Source of the DNA: Acidimicrobiaceae bacterium
GTDB taxonomy: Bacteria > Actinomycetota > Acidimicrobiia > Acidimicrobiales > RAAP-2
Length of the DNA stretch: 32,345 nt
Assembly: GCA_003141815.1 (NCBI GenBank)
Contig: PLNQ01000052.1
Location: 6,673 to 39,017, forward strand
Reading direction: 5' to 3'
Positions 15,257 to 22,590 of the stretch are shown piece after piece. A program made the translations under genes and the position numbers. The notes under the pieces are model-generated. The model saw only the letters and a list, made by a program, of their open reading frames with translations, searched no databases and had not been told where the DNA came from. Position 1 is the stretch's first letter. Each line of letters begins with the position of its first letter.

Positions 15257-16309
15257 TCACGTGTCCTTTCGTACGAACGGCAACCCCGTCACCGACGCGG
15301 CGATTTCGCGGCCGCGCAACACCACCGTGACGTCGGTGCCTTCTTCGAGTTCGGGCGCAAGGAGTCCCATTCCAATTCCGTGTTCAAGCACGGGAGAGAA
15401 GTTACCCGACGTGAGCAGACCTACGGGCACACCGTCAGCGAACACCTCGCCACCATCGCGCAGCGGTTGGCGACCCGGGGTGGCAACGCCCTTCAATAGT
15501 CGCGCTACTCCACGCTCACGTTCGCGCTCGACGGCCGCTCGTCCTTTGAAGGTCTCTTTCTGCCAACCCAAGACCCAGCCGAGTCCCGCCTCGAGCGTCG
15601 TCGACGACAGCGAGAGTTCGTGACCGTAGAGCGGCAGTGCCGCTTCCAGGCGCAAGGTGTCACGGGCACCCAGACCCGCGGGCGTGACGTTCGCGGCGAC
15701 GAGAGCGCGAAAGATCTGTTCCGCCACCTCGTTCGGCGCCGCGATCTCGAGACCCGCTTCACCGGTGTAGCCCGTACCCGCGACGCGCACTTCCACTCCC
15801 TCGAAGTCGAATCTTTCGACGCGAAAGCGGCCCACGTCGGCGAAACGCGGATCAACGACGGCGACCTTGGCCCGCGCGTTGGGACCCTGCACGGCCAGCA
15901 CGCAGCGCTCCTGTGTCACGTCGCGACCGGGCAGCACCGAGGTGACACCCGAAGTGTTGGAGGCGTTGGGCATGACGTCGAACTCGTCCTCACTCACCCA
16001 CCAGACGATGATGTCGTCGACGACGAAGCCGTCGTCGGTGAGGAGGTGCGTGTACTGCGCCCGACCGGGCGCGATCTTCTTGAGGTCGTTCGTTAGCGTG
16101 TTCTGCAGTGCGTCGAACATCGCGTTCCCGTCACAGCGCACGGTGCCGAGGTGGCTCACGTCGAAGACCACGGCGTCGCGACGACAGGCCAGGTGCTCGA
16201 CGACCGTACCCGTCTGGTACTGCAAGGGCATTTCCCAACCGCCGAAGGGCACGATCTTCGCGCCTAGTTCGACGTGAAGGTCGTAGAGGAAAGGCCGACG
16301 ATCGCTCAT
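15257..16309 (-). CDS. gcvT: Glycine cleavage system aminomethyltransferase (T-protein)
   Basis: A 350-residue tetrahydrofolate-dependent enzyme that takes the aminomethyl group from GcvH, releasing ammonia and 5,10-methylene-THF. Diagnostic segments are the N-terminal LGAKIVPFGGWEMPLQY, FDVSHLG, the NDLKKIAPGRAQYTHLL block, GTGYTGEAGLEI and GLGARDTLRLEAALPLYGHE with the catalytic-site region. The C-terminal OB-like domain contains the TSGNFSP motif. The start ATG lies six bases after the preceding small gene, with AAGG four bases upstream. Length and motifs are complete, so it should be active. Confidence 0.97.
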   Translation of the reverse strand: MSDRRPFLYDLHVELGAKIVPFGGWEMPLQYQTGTVVEHLACRRDAVVFDVSHLGTVRCDGNAMFDALQNTLTNDLKKIAPGRAQYTHLLTDDGFVVDDIIVWWVSEDEFDVMPNASNTSGVTSVLPGRDVTQERCVLAVQGPNARAKVAVVDPRFADVGRFRVERFDFEGVEVRVAGTGYTGEAGLEIAAPNEVAEQIFRALVAANVTPAGLGARDTLRLEAALPLYGHELSLSSTTLEAGLGWVLGWQKETFKGRAAVERERERGVARLLKGVATPGRQPLRDGGEVFADGVPVGLLTSGNFSPVLEHGIGMGLLAPELEEGTDVTVVLRGREIAASVTGLPFVRKDT

Positions 16310-16315
16310 GACGCC

Positions 16316-16714
16316 TTACGCCGCTCGTCCGTCAAGCACGCGCAGATCGTGATGACGAAGGATTTCGTGGTAGTCGCGCTGGTAGACGACAAGAAGTGGG
16401 ATTTCGGGATAGAGATCGCGGAAGCGGCGAACCTTCTTGTTCTTCTTCGTTACGAGTCGTTGCTCGAGGACGGTGAGCTCAATGAAGAGGCGTTGTGCGG
16501 GAAGGAAAAAATCGGGGCGAAAACCGCGCGTGGGTACGCCCTTGTCGTTCCACGCGAGTGGAAATTCGAGGGGCTCGTAGACCCATTCGTACCCGTACAG
16601 AGTGAGCAGTTGCGAGAAGAGCTTCTCACTGGGGTGGGCAAACGATTGATCGAGAGTGGGTACCGCGCTTGGGTGGCGACGACGGGCGTCGTCGCTCAGC
16701 GTCGATGAAGTCAC
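16316..16714 (-). CDS. Small PD-(D/E)XK-nuclease-like protein of unknown role
   Basis: A 132-residue conserved protein of no established function. It contains the order E (HPSEKLFSQLL), then FRPDFFLPAQRLFIELTVLEQ, then KKNKKVRRFRDLYPEIPLLVVYQRDY. The E...PDF...ExT plus basic helix pattern resembles the core of PD-(D/E)XK nucleases, with threonine or a later lysine in the usual lysine position. The GTG start overlaps the MerR stop (GTGA), and it precedes gcvT by six bases, so it is the second gene of the gcv operon. Its place between a regulator and glycine-cleavage genes hints at a link to regulation or folate metabolism, but I cannot support a specific function. Confidence 0.72.
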   Translation of the reverse strand: MTSSTLSDDARRRHPSAVPTLDQSFAHPSEKLFSQLLTLYGYEWVYEPLEFPLAWNDKGVPTRGFRPDFFLPAQRLFIELTVLEQRLVTKKNKKVRRFRDLYPEIPLLVVYQRDYHEILRHHDLRVLDGRAA

Positions 16715-17169
16715 GCCGTGGCGGCCCCCTTCTCCGACGTAGCCAATTCTGATTGACGCAACGTGGCTCGCAGTTCGGCGACCACCTTCGCGAGCGGAAC
16801 GATGTTAAAGACCCCTTGACCACCGCGCAGCAGGTCGACGAGTTCGCCGTCGTCGTGCGCGAGCACGGAGCCGGCGTCCGAAAGCACGAGGCTGCTTGAC
16901 GCGAGATCGACACTGAGCGAACGACGAAGACATTCAACGGCTTGACGAGCGCGCGCTAACGACACGCCCGAGCTAAGGAGGGACTTGATGACCTTCACTT
17001 CGAGAACGTCACCATAGGAGTACGCACGCTTCGAGCCGCTGCCCGTGGCTGGCGTGATCGAGGGCGTGACGAGTTCAGTACGTGCCCAGTAGTCCAACTG
17101 ACGGTACGTCACGCCCGTAAGGCGACACACCGTCGGTCCGCTATAGCCAAAAGTTGCAGAATCTGTCAC
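16711..17169 (-). CDS. MerR-family regulator orthologous to mycobacterial Rv1830
   Basis: A 152-residue MerR protein. The helix-turn-helix and wing occupy residues 10-80 with TGVTYRQLDYWARTELV and the SGSKRAYSYGDVLEVKVIK wing. The C-terminal part has LVDLLRGGQGVFNI. These segments closely follow Rv1830 of Mycobacterium (TYRQLDYWARTGLV, LLQGGQGVF), which in that genus lies two genes before glycine dehydrogenase gcvB. No metal-binding cysteines are placed as in metal-sensing MerR proteins. GTG start; GGGGAGG lies seven bases upstream and a TAGGCT -10 element about 30 bases upstream. It is the first gene of the gcvT-PA-PB operon, so it probably controls that operon and itself. Confidence 0.88.
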   Translation of the reverse strand: MTDSATFGYSGPTVCRLTGVTYRQLDYWARTELVTPSITPATGSGSKRAYSYGDVLEVKVIKSLLSSGVSLARARQAVECLRRSLSVDLASSSLVLSDAGSVLAHDDGELVDLLRGGQGVFNIVPLAKVVAELRATLRQSELATSEKGAATA

Positions 17170-17198
17170 TCGTTGTCCTCCCCGACCGAGGTCTGGCC

Positions 17199-17204
17199 AG
17201 CCTA
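17199..17204 (-). promoter_or_regulatory. -10 element of the MerR-gcv operon
   Basis: TAGGCT on the minus strand fits TAnnnT and gives a leader of about 24 bases with a strong GGGGAGG site before the GTG at 17169. The matching -35 position (about 17222-17227) lies inside the inverted repeat at 17214-17229. Confidence 0.5.
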
Positions 17205-17213
17205 GCCCGGCGG

Positions 17214-17229
17214 ACTACACACGTGTAGT
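17214..17229. promoter_or_regulatory. 16-base inverted repeat over the MerR-gcv promoter
   Basis: ACTACAC-AC-GTGTAGT is a perfect inverted repeat covering the -35 position of the promoter for the MerR gene. Autoregulation by the MerR protein is the simplest reading. It also lies just after the thiG stop codon but has no T-run and so is a poor terminator. Confidence 0.5.
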
Positions 17230-17239
17230 TAGTTTGTCC

Positions 17240-18019
17240 CTACCCGGCAAAAAGGTCGGGTCGACCGAGCGCCGGGGACGACGCTTCAGCGTGGAGACGG
17301 GTCGGGATGCGCCCCGCCCGGCGCGCCAGGTACCCGGCCCGTACGGCCTCTTTGAGGGCCTCGGCCATCATCACGGGCTCGAGGGCCCTGTTCATAGCTG
17401 ACGCGGCGAGCACCCCGTCACAGCCCAGTTCCATGGCGAGTGCGGCGTCCGAGGCCGTGCCCACGCCGGCGTCGAGCAGTACCGGGACTTCGACGCGGTC
17501 CGTGATCAACGAGATGGCGTGGGGATTGAGGATGCCCAGTCCCGACCCGATGGGCGAACCGAGCGGCATCACGGCCACGCAGCCCAGCTGTTCGAGGCGC
17601 TGAGCGACGATGAAGTCGTCCGACGTGTAGGCCCAGACCTCGAAGCCACGGCGTACGAGTTCCTGCGCGGCGCTGAGGGTTTCGGTGGTGTCGGGTAGGA
17701 GCGTGAGGTCGTCACCGATCACTTCGAGTTTGATCAACGGCGTCGAAAAAGCCTCGCGGGCGAGTTCGGCGACCTTCACGGCCTCCTCGGCGCTGTAACA
17801 CCCGGCGGTGTTGGGCAAAAGTGTCACGTTCAAGCGCTTCAAGAGGTCGTAGATCGAACCTTCAACGTTCGGGTCCACCCGGCGTAGTGCCACCGTTGCG
17901 ATGGTCGAACCCGACGCCAGTATCGACGCCTCCAACACGTCCATTGACCGGAAACCACCGGTGCCCACGACGAGTCGCGATGCCGATTGAAACGATCCGA
18001 CTTGAAAGACCTCTTGCAC
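17240..18019 (-). CDS. thiG: Thiazole synthase
   Basis: A 259-residue TIM-barrel enzyme that builds the thiazole ring of thiamin from deoxyxylulose phosphate, dehydroglycine or iminoacetate and ThiS thiocarboxylate. The N-terminal [10 protein letters not shown], the Schiff-base lysine K97 in [22 protein letters not shown] (phosphate loop) and [20 protein letters not shown] are diagnostic. The GTG start at 18019 is the only one in register. A GGAG two bases from it is too close to act as a Shine-Dalgarno site, but TACGCT lies six bases upstream, fitting a leaderless message. thiS and a glycine oxidase or thiH are not in the window. It is divergent from thiD across 42 bases. Confidence 0.95.
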   Translation of the reverse strand: MQEVFQVGSFQSASRLVVGTGGFRSMDVLEASILASGSTIATVALRRVDPNVEGSIYDLLKRLNVTLLPNTAGCYSAEEAVKVAELAREAFSTPLIKLEVIGDDLTLLPDTTETLSAAQELVRRGFEVWAYTSDDFIVAQRLEQLGCVAVMPLGSPIGSGLGILNPHAISLITDRVEVPVLLDAGVGTASDAALAMELGCDGVLAASAMNRALEPVMMAEALKEAVRAGYLARRAGRIPTRLHAEASSPALGRPDLFAG

Positions 18020-18025
18020 GGCTCC

Positions 18026-18031
18026 AGCGTA
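18026..18031 (-). promoter_or_regulatory. -10 element, leaderless thiG promoter
   Basis: TACGCT on the minus strand ends six bases before the GTG start of thiG, so transcription should begin at or next to the start codon. Its -35 position overlaps the thiD -10 element. Confidence 0.55.
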
Positions 18032-18049
18032 CTAACCAATGTCGCTAAC

Positions 18050-18055
18050 TAGGGT
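18050..18055 (+). promoter_or_regulatory. -10 element, leaderless thiD promoter
   Basis: TAGGGT ends six bases before the GTG start of thiD. With 17-base spacing its -35 falls on 18027-18032, that is on the thiG -10 element. Confidence 0.55.
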
Positions 18056-18061
18056 TGAAGA

Positions 18062-18880
18062 GTGCAACCCATCACCGCTCTGTCGATAGCCGGATCGGAC
18101 TCGGGTGGGGGTGCCGGTATTCAGGCCGACATTCGAACTTTCAGTGCCTTTGGTGTGCACGCAACCACCGCGCTGACGGCGATCACGGCTCAGAACACGC
18201 TCGGCGTGAGCAAGGTGCAGACACTCGATCCCGACCTCGTCGAAGCGCAAGTGCGATCGGTCACCTCTGACTTCGACGTAGTGGCGACGAAGACCGGCAT
18301 GCTGGCGCAGGCCAGCACCGTCGAGCGCGTGGCCGCGCTCGCGAGCGAAGGACTTCTCCCCCACCTCGTCGTCGATCCCGTCTTGGTTTCGACGAGTGGA
18401 CACGTCTTGATGGAGGACGGCGGTGTCGAGGCGTACCGACACGCGCTCTTTCCGCTCGCGGAGGTCGTCACACCCAATCTTCGTGAGGCCGCGGTGTTAT
18501 GTGGCGTCGACGTGCGCGACGTCGCGAACCTCGACGACGTCGCGGTGCTCGCGCGCACCCTGTTGACTCTCGGACCGCGCTTCGTCCTCGTGAAGGGCGG
18601 TCACTTCGCACACGCCCCCAACGTCGATCGAGCGCCCGATCTGCTGGTGAGCCTCGACGGTCTCACCGTCTTCGACGGTCCGCGCGTCGACACGCGCAAC
18701 GATCACGGCACGGGGTGCTCACTCTCGTCGGCCATCGCGGCGGGACTCGGTCTTGGGCGTGACGTCACCGACGCGACGCGTGACGCTAAATCCTTCGTCC
18801 TCGCGGCCCTCACGGGCGCCGTGTCGTGGCGCCTTGGCGAAGGGCGTGGTCCCATCGACCATTTAGGATGGAGTGAGTGA
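18062..18880 (+). CDS. thiD: Hydroxymethylpyrimidine/phosphomethylpyrimidine kinase
   Basis: A 272-residue ribokinase-fold enzyme phosphorylating HMP and then HMP-P to the pyrophosphate used for thiamin. The N-terminal LSIAGSDSGGGAGIQADI, the ATKTGML segment, VVDPVLVSTSGH, the VTPNLREA segment, VLVKGGH and the anion-hole DHGTGCSLSSAIAAGL with its catalytic aspartate are all present. The GTG start is taken because the family motif begins seven residues later and a TAGGGT hexamer lies six bases upstream. The stop overlaps the next start (GTGA). No THI-box riboswitch can fit in the 42-base gap to thiG. Confidence 0.96.
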   Translation: MQPITALSIAGSDSGGGAGIQADIRTFSAFGVHATTALTAITAQNTLGVSKVQTLDPDLVEAQVRSVTSDFDVVATKTGMLAQASTVERVAALASEGLLPHLVVDPVLVSTSGHVLMEDGGVEAYRHALFPLAEVVTPNLREAAVLCGVDVRDVANLDDVAVLARTLLTLGPRFVLVKGGHFAHAPNVDRAPDLLVSLDGLTVFDGPRVDTRNDHGTGCSLSSAIAAGLGLGRDVTDATRDAKSFVLAALTGAVSWRLGEGRGPIDHLGWSE

Positions 18881-19446
18881 GCGATGAGCCAAAGGCACCC
18901 TTAACGACCACGACCAGTCTCTGGCCGGCGGCGGCGGTCCTCGGTGTTGCGGTCGTGATGTTGGTGGTCTTCATGGTGATCAACCTCCTGGCCAATCAGG
19001 GCGTGACCAAACTGTCCGCGGCGAAGACTCCCGTTGTCGTCGGCGGACTGCAGCGGGACACGGCTCCGGGCGCGTCCCTCCTCTACTGCCATCAGAGCCA
19101 AGAAGTTCCTTCGAACATCGACGACGCCTTCCTCGTACCGGTGGACACCGTTGCTCGCCCGGGCGCCAATACGCCGAACCTCGGCGCTGGCGACTTCGAC
19201 TGCATGCAGCCGATGTCAACCGCCCACGCGAGCGCGTCGTCACTCATCAGTTTCTTCAACGCACAACTCGAGGCACGTGGATGGAGCCTCTTCTCCAAGG
19301 GCGCGAGTAACGGCGATCCCCAATCACTGTTTCAAAAGGCGGGCAGCGACGGCTTCTACTGGGAGGTGGGTGTCACGGTCACGAAGTCCAGTGCCTCTTC
19401 GGTCGAGTGGACTTTTCAGATTTACCAGAACTCTGAAACGGTCTAG
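18877..19446 (+). CDS. Membrane-anchored protein of unknown function
   Basis: A 189-residue protein that I do not recognise. Residues 1-14 are cytosolic, residues 15-39 form one hydrophobic helix (LWPAAAVLGVAVVMLVVFMV), and the remaining 150 residues would lie outside the membrane. Two cysteines (YCHQSQ and DFDCMQP) could form a disulfide. The ending has an alternating beta pattern (GFYWEVGVTVTKS, VEWTFQIYQN). The GTG start overlaps the thiD stop, so it is co-transcribed with thiD, although nothing else links it to thiamin. It converges on the glycosyltransferase gene with a shared CTAG stop overlap. Confidence 0.75.
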   Translation: MSDEPKAPLTTTTSLWPAAAVLGVAVVMLVVFMVINLLANQGVTKLSAAKTPVVVGGLQRDTAPGASLLYCHQSQEVPSNIDDAFLVPVDTVARPGANTPNLGAGDFDCMQPMSTAHASASSLISFFNAQLEARGWSLFSKGASNGDPQSLFQKAGSDGFYWEVGVTVTKSSASSVEWTFQIYQNSETV

Positions 19447-20711
19447 CTACCCTGCGCGACGAGTACTGGGGTCTCCACTTTCTGGTCCTGCATGACCGCC
19501 GCCCAGAGAGCGAAGTTCAGCGGATAGATGACGTAGCCCGCACGCGTCGCCGAAGCCACGCACATCATGACGGTGAAGACCACGCACAAGATGCCTAAGA
19601 GTTGCGAGAGTGCGAGGGGCCAGTGCGCCCGCATGTACTTCGTCACGAAGTACCCGCCAATCAAGAACGTCACGGGCGCGAGGATGTGCCCGAGGACCGG
19701 GACCCAGGTCGTGAGAATATGGCCCGGCAGCGCGCTGGCCGCGGGCGACGTCACGCCAGCGAGTCCGAGCGGGAACGCGAAGACGTTCGACATGAAGGCC
19801 GCGGGTGCCTTGAAGACGAAGGGCACGGTCGTCACGAGCACGATGGCTCCGACCCACGACAGCAATCGTCGCCACGTACTGCGACCCTCGGGGTTTCGCG
19901 CGACCAACAAGGCGCCCGCCGCCATGGGCCACGCCGTCAACTTCATTGCCGCGGCGAGTCCGAGACTGATTCCGGCCAAGTTCGACTGTCGCCGCTGTAG
20001 CGCCGCGACGCCCAACAAGAGCAACGCGAGGATGGGCATGTCGTCGCCACCCGTTGAGAGGAAGAGCGCCCCCGTGGGAAGGGCGATGAGTACTTGGGCG
20101 ACGCGTAGCTTTTGCGATCTCGAGAGTCGAAGGCGCACCAGCGCCCAGCCACTGGCGATGAGTGTCATCAGGGTCATGATGATCCGAGCATCCGTCAGAC
20201 CCTTGCTCTGTTTCGTGTCAGCAAACGGAAGACCGAAGACGCTCATCAAGGGAAAGTACGGAAAGAATGACTCGAAGGCGGGCAGGCCCTTGATCTCGTT
20301 CACGATCTGTCCGTTTTTTTGGTAGGCGCGGTAGGGATCGAGTCCCTTACTGAGAAGTGCGCCCGAACGCTCTATGACCCCGACTTCGGGTTGAGCTTGG
20401 CGCCAGTGCGTCTCGAGTCCGAGCGGAATGAAGACGACCCCTACGATGACGGTTCCCAAAAGTATGACGCGAACGAGGTGCTCGCGACGCCGGGCACGGC
20501 GCCCGAGCACCAAAGCGACGACTGCGATCAACAGGTAGGGTCCGACGCTCAAGTAGCCCCACTGCCACTGCGCGGCCTGGTGCGACGTCCAGCCGAGCGC
20601 GAGGGCGAAACCGGCGGCCAAGAGGTAGAGAAGGCCGTCTCCGGTGAGTGTGCCGAGCGACGTCCACCAGATCATGAAGTGATCGCGCACGTTCCAAAGA
20701 CGCGCCAACAT
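19443..20711 (-). CDS. Polytopic membrane glycosyltransferase, GT-C / GT87 (DUF2029) type
   Basis: A protein of about 422 residues with 9-11 hydrophobic helices, resembling GT-C mannosyltransferases that use polyprenyl-phosphate sugars to build cell-envelope glycans. An extracytoplasmic acidic region ERSGALLSKGLDPYRAY follows the second or third helix, as in GT87 proteins, and STGGDDMPILALLLLGVAA, GLAAAMKLTAWPM and FAFPLGLAG are typical of DUF2029. Two starts are possible. The ATG at 20711 directly precedes the first conserved segment; ATGATG at 20774/20771 would overlap the upstream hydrolase gene by about 20 bases. Neither has a clear ribosome site. The sugar and acceptor are unknown. Confidence 0.8.
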   Translation of the reverse strand: MLARLWNVRDHFMIWWTSLGTLTGDGLLYLLAAGFALALGWTSHQAAQWQWGYLSVGPYLLIAVVALVLGRRARRREHLVRVILLGTVIVGVVFIPLGLETHWRQAQPEVGVIERSGALLSKGLDPYRAYQKNGQIVNEIKGLPAFESFFPYFPLMSVFGLPFADTKQSKGLTDARIIMTLMTLIASGWALVRLRLSRSQKLRVAQVLIALPTGALFLSTGGDDMPILALLLLGVAALQRRQSNLAGISLGLAAAMKLTAWPMAAGALLVARNPEGRSTWRRLLSWVGAIVLVTTVPFVFKAPAAFMSNVFAFPLGLAGVTSPAASALPGHILTTWVPVLGHILAPVTFLIGGYFVTKYMRAHWPLALSQLLGILCVVFTVMMCVASATRAGYVIYPLNFALWAAVMQDQKVETPVLVAQGS

Positions 20712-20754
20712 GACGTCAAGTGTAGTGAAGACCCGTCGCGGTGCCGCGACGGAA

Positions 20755-21537
20755 CTAGTGCGGAGGGCCATCATTGGCGCGCCGAAGTGGATACTTCGTC
20801 ACGGGCGGCACCGGTCCTAGAAGAAAACGCTCAATGATACGGACGCACTCCTTGGTGTGTTCTTTCAACACGGCGTGCGATGCGCCGGGTATGACGGCGA
20901 GCTGAGACTCGGGAATGGACTCGTAAAGCGATACCGTGTGGTCGAGTCGCGCCACGTCGTCGTCGCCGACCATTACGAGTACCGGTACCGAGACCTCAGT
21001 AAGTTCGGTCACCGTCAACGTCGGCTGCGTTTTCGCGAGGTGCGTGAACTTACGAAGAACGACGGCCGCGTGCTCGATTCCGTCGGGCGAATGCTTCGCG
21101 TACTTACGCGCGAACTCAGCGAAGCCCTCACTCTCGGGCGTGAAGTCCTTCATGGGCACGAGGCCATCGTGGTGATAGTTGCCGCCCACCGCCGCGACGC
21201 GCTTTACGAGGTCCGGTCGCCGTAGCGCGACTATGAGCGCCACGTTGGCGCCGTCACTGTGACCCACGAGGTAGACGCGTCGACCGAGTAACTCGAGGAA
21301 GGCAATGGTCTCGTCGGCCATTGCCTCAAGGGAGAAGGGTTCATCGGTGTCGGCCGTCCGGCCGTGACCGCGCCGATCAAACGCCGTGAGAACGAACCGT
21401 TTCGACAGTGGAGGTCCCAGTACTCGGAGCAGCGACGCACTGCTGCTAATGCCCCCGTGCAGCAAGACGACGGTCTTACCCTTGCGTTTGGGCAAAAGTG
21501 CCCAGGTGGGGTGGTCGTTCAACGTTATTCGGGTCAC
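20755..21537 (-). CDS. Alpha/beta hydrolase fold protein
   Basis: A 260-residue hydrolase with the oxyanion loop VVLLHGGISSS, the FDRRGHGRT strand-turn, the nucleophile elbow GHSDGAN, an acid in VMVGDDD and the catalytic histidine in PGASHAV. The fold is certain; the substrate is not. The frame is open 43 codons upstream over the divergent gene. The GTG at 21537 is preferred because the fold begins there and TACCAT lies seven bases upstream, a leaderless pattern. GAGG touches the start directly and cannot serve as a Shine-Dalgarno site. The glycosyltransferase gene follows on the same strand. Confidence 0.85.
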   Translation of the reverse strand: MTRITLNDHPTWALLPKRKGKTVVLLHGGISSSASLLRVLGPPLSKRFVLTAFDRRGHGRTADTDEPFSLEAMADETIAFLELLGRRVYLVGHSDGANVALIVALRRPDLVKRVAAVGGNYHHDGLVPMKDFTPESEGFAEFARKYAKHSPDGIEHAAVVLRKFTHLAKTQPTLTVTELTEVSVPVLVMVGDDDVARLDHTVSLYESIPESQLAVIPGASHAVLKEHTKECVRIIERFLLGPVPPVTKYPLRRANDGPPH

Positions 21538-21544
21538 CCTCGAA

Positions 21545-21550
21545 ATGGTA
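21545..21550 (-). promoter_or_regulatory. -10 element, leaderless promoter of the alpha/beta hydrolase gene
   Basis: TACCAT on the minus strand ends seven bases before the GTG start, so the transcript should begin near the start codon. No clear -35 is seen. Confidence 0.45.
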
Positions 21551-21581
21551 TTGCCTCGGATACGAAGAGAGAGGTGATGCG

Positions 21582-21587
21582 TAATCT
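21582..21587 (+). promoter_or_regulatory. -10 element, leaderless promoter of the AcuI-like gene
   Basis: TAATCT ends six bases before the GTG at 21594. This supports that GTG rather than the TTG at 21591 as the start. Confidence 0.5.
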
Positions 21588-21593
21588 GGGTTG

Positions 21594-22586
21594 GTGAAAG
21601 CGTTCGTGGTCTGTGAAGTCGACGACGAGTTCCTTTGTGAAGTTGGTGACACGATAGCAACGCCACACGATGAGGGCGACGTACTCGTGCGTGTCGACTA
21701 CTCCAGTGTGAACTTCAAAGACGCCATGGTCGCCACCGCCCCGAGTCGAGTTCGTCGCGTCAGTTCACTCGTCGCCGGTGTCGACGCCACGGGGACAGTG
21801 GAGGCGTCACGCGACGAACACTTCTCCGAAGGCCAGCGCGTCGCCGTGCACGGTGGCTCGCTCGGCGTGGGACGAGACGGAGGTTTCGCATCACACGTGT
21901 ACGCGCCAACGCGCTACCTCTCGCCTCTTCCGACGTCGCTTTCGACGTACGACGCGGCGGTAATCGGGACCGCTGGGTTCACGGCGATGGCGAGCGTGAT
22001 GGCCCTCGAAGATCGTGGCCTCGAACTCGGTGCGGAAGTACTCGTTACCGGCGCTACTGGCGGCGTCGGTTCACAGGCCGTTACCTACCTTGCGCGCAAG
22101 GGCTACGCGCCCGTCGCGTCGACGGGCTCTCCCCAGTCATCGAACTGGCTTCTCGAGCGAGGCGCGACGCGTGTCATCGCACGCGACGAAATCAGTGACC
22201 GTGCGGGACAAGTACTCGCCAGCGAACGCTGGGCCGGGGCCATCGACTGCGTCGGCGGCGTCACGTTGCAAGAGATTCTTCGATCGCTTCGTTACGGCGC
22301 TTCGGTCGCGGCCAGCGGACTCGTCGCCAGTGCGGAACTCTCGACGACGGTCTACCCCTTTATCACGCGCGCCGTGGCACTCGTGGGGATCGACACAGTC
22401 AAGGCGTCGCACGTTACACGCCAGCGCGTCTGGCAGGCCCTCGGTGAACTAGCACCACTTGTCGACTTCACGACATTCGTGGACCGTGTCATTGGACTTC
22501 ACGGTCTACCTCAAGCGCTCGACGACGTGAGGGCGGGCGTGATCCGGGGTCGAATACTGGTGAACGTCAACGACGTCACGCCCTGA
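21594..22586 (+). CDS. Zinc-free medium-chain reductase, YhdH/AcuI (acryloyl-CoA reductase) family
   Basis: A 330-residue NADPH-dependent MDR enzyme. The N-terminal VDYSSVNFKDAM is a signature of the YhdH/AcuI group, and the GTAGFTAMASV and VLVTGATGGVGSQAV motifs form the cofactor site. Zinc ligands are absent. AcuI reduces acryloyl-CoA to propionyl-CoA, and relatives reduce other small enoyl compounds, so the physiological substrate here is open. The start could be TTG at 21591 or GTG at 21594; the latter fits the TAATCT element. It is a single-gene unit that ends four bases before the DUF4232 gene coming the other way. Confidence 0.87.
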   Translation: MKAFVVCEVDDEFLCEVGDTIATPHDEGDVLVRVDYSSVNFKDAMVATAPSRVRRVSSLVAGVDATGTVEASRDEHFSEGQRVAVHGGSLGVGRDGGFASHVYAPTRYLSPLPTSLSTYDAAVIGTAGFTAMASVMALEDRGLELGAEVLVTGATGGVGSQAVTYLARKGYAPVASTGSPQSSNWLLERGATRVIARDEISDRAGQVLASERWAGAIDCVGGVTLQEILRSLRYGASVAASGLVASAELSTTVYPFITRAVALVGIDTVKASHVTRQRVWQALGELAPLVDFTTFVDRVIGLHGLPQALDDVRAGVIRGRILVNVNDVTP

Positions 22587-22590
22587 GGAA

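Noticed and set aside
14176..15330. 384-codon open frame on the plus strand
   Set aside because: It lies opposite gcvPA, whose protein is unmistakable. The plus-strand product is unlike any family and reflects high-GC codon bias.
16274..16708. 144-codon plus-strand frame with a plausible-looking product
   Set aside because: It is exactly antisense to the PD-(D/E)XK-like gene, which has conserved motifs and is coupled to its neighbours by short overlaps.
16310..17239. Glycine riboswitch for the gcv genes
   Set aside because: There are only six bases before gcvT, and the leader of the MerR gene is about 30 bases, so no aptamer can fit.
19567..20325. 252-codon plus-strand frame
   Set aside because: It is antisense to the polytopic glycosyltransferase gene; the product is basic and has no membrane or domain pattern.
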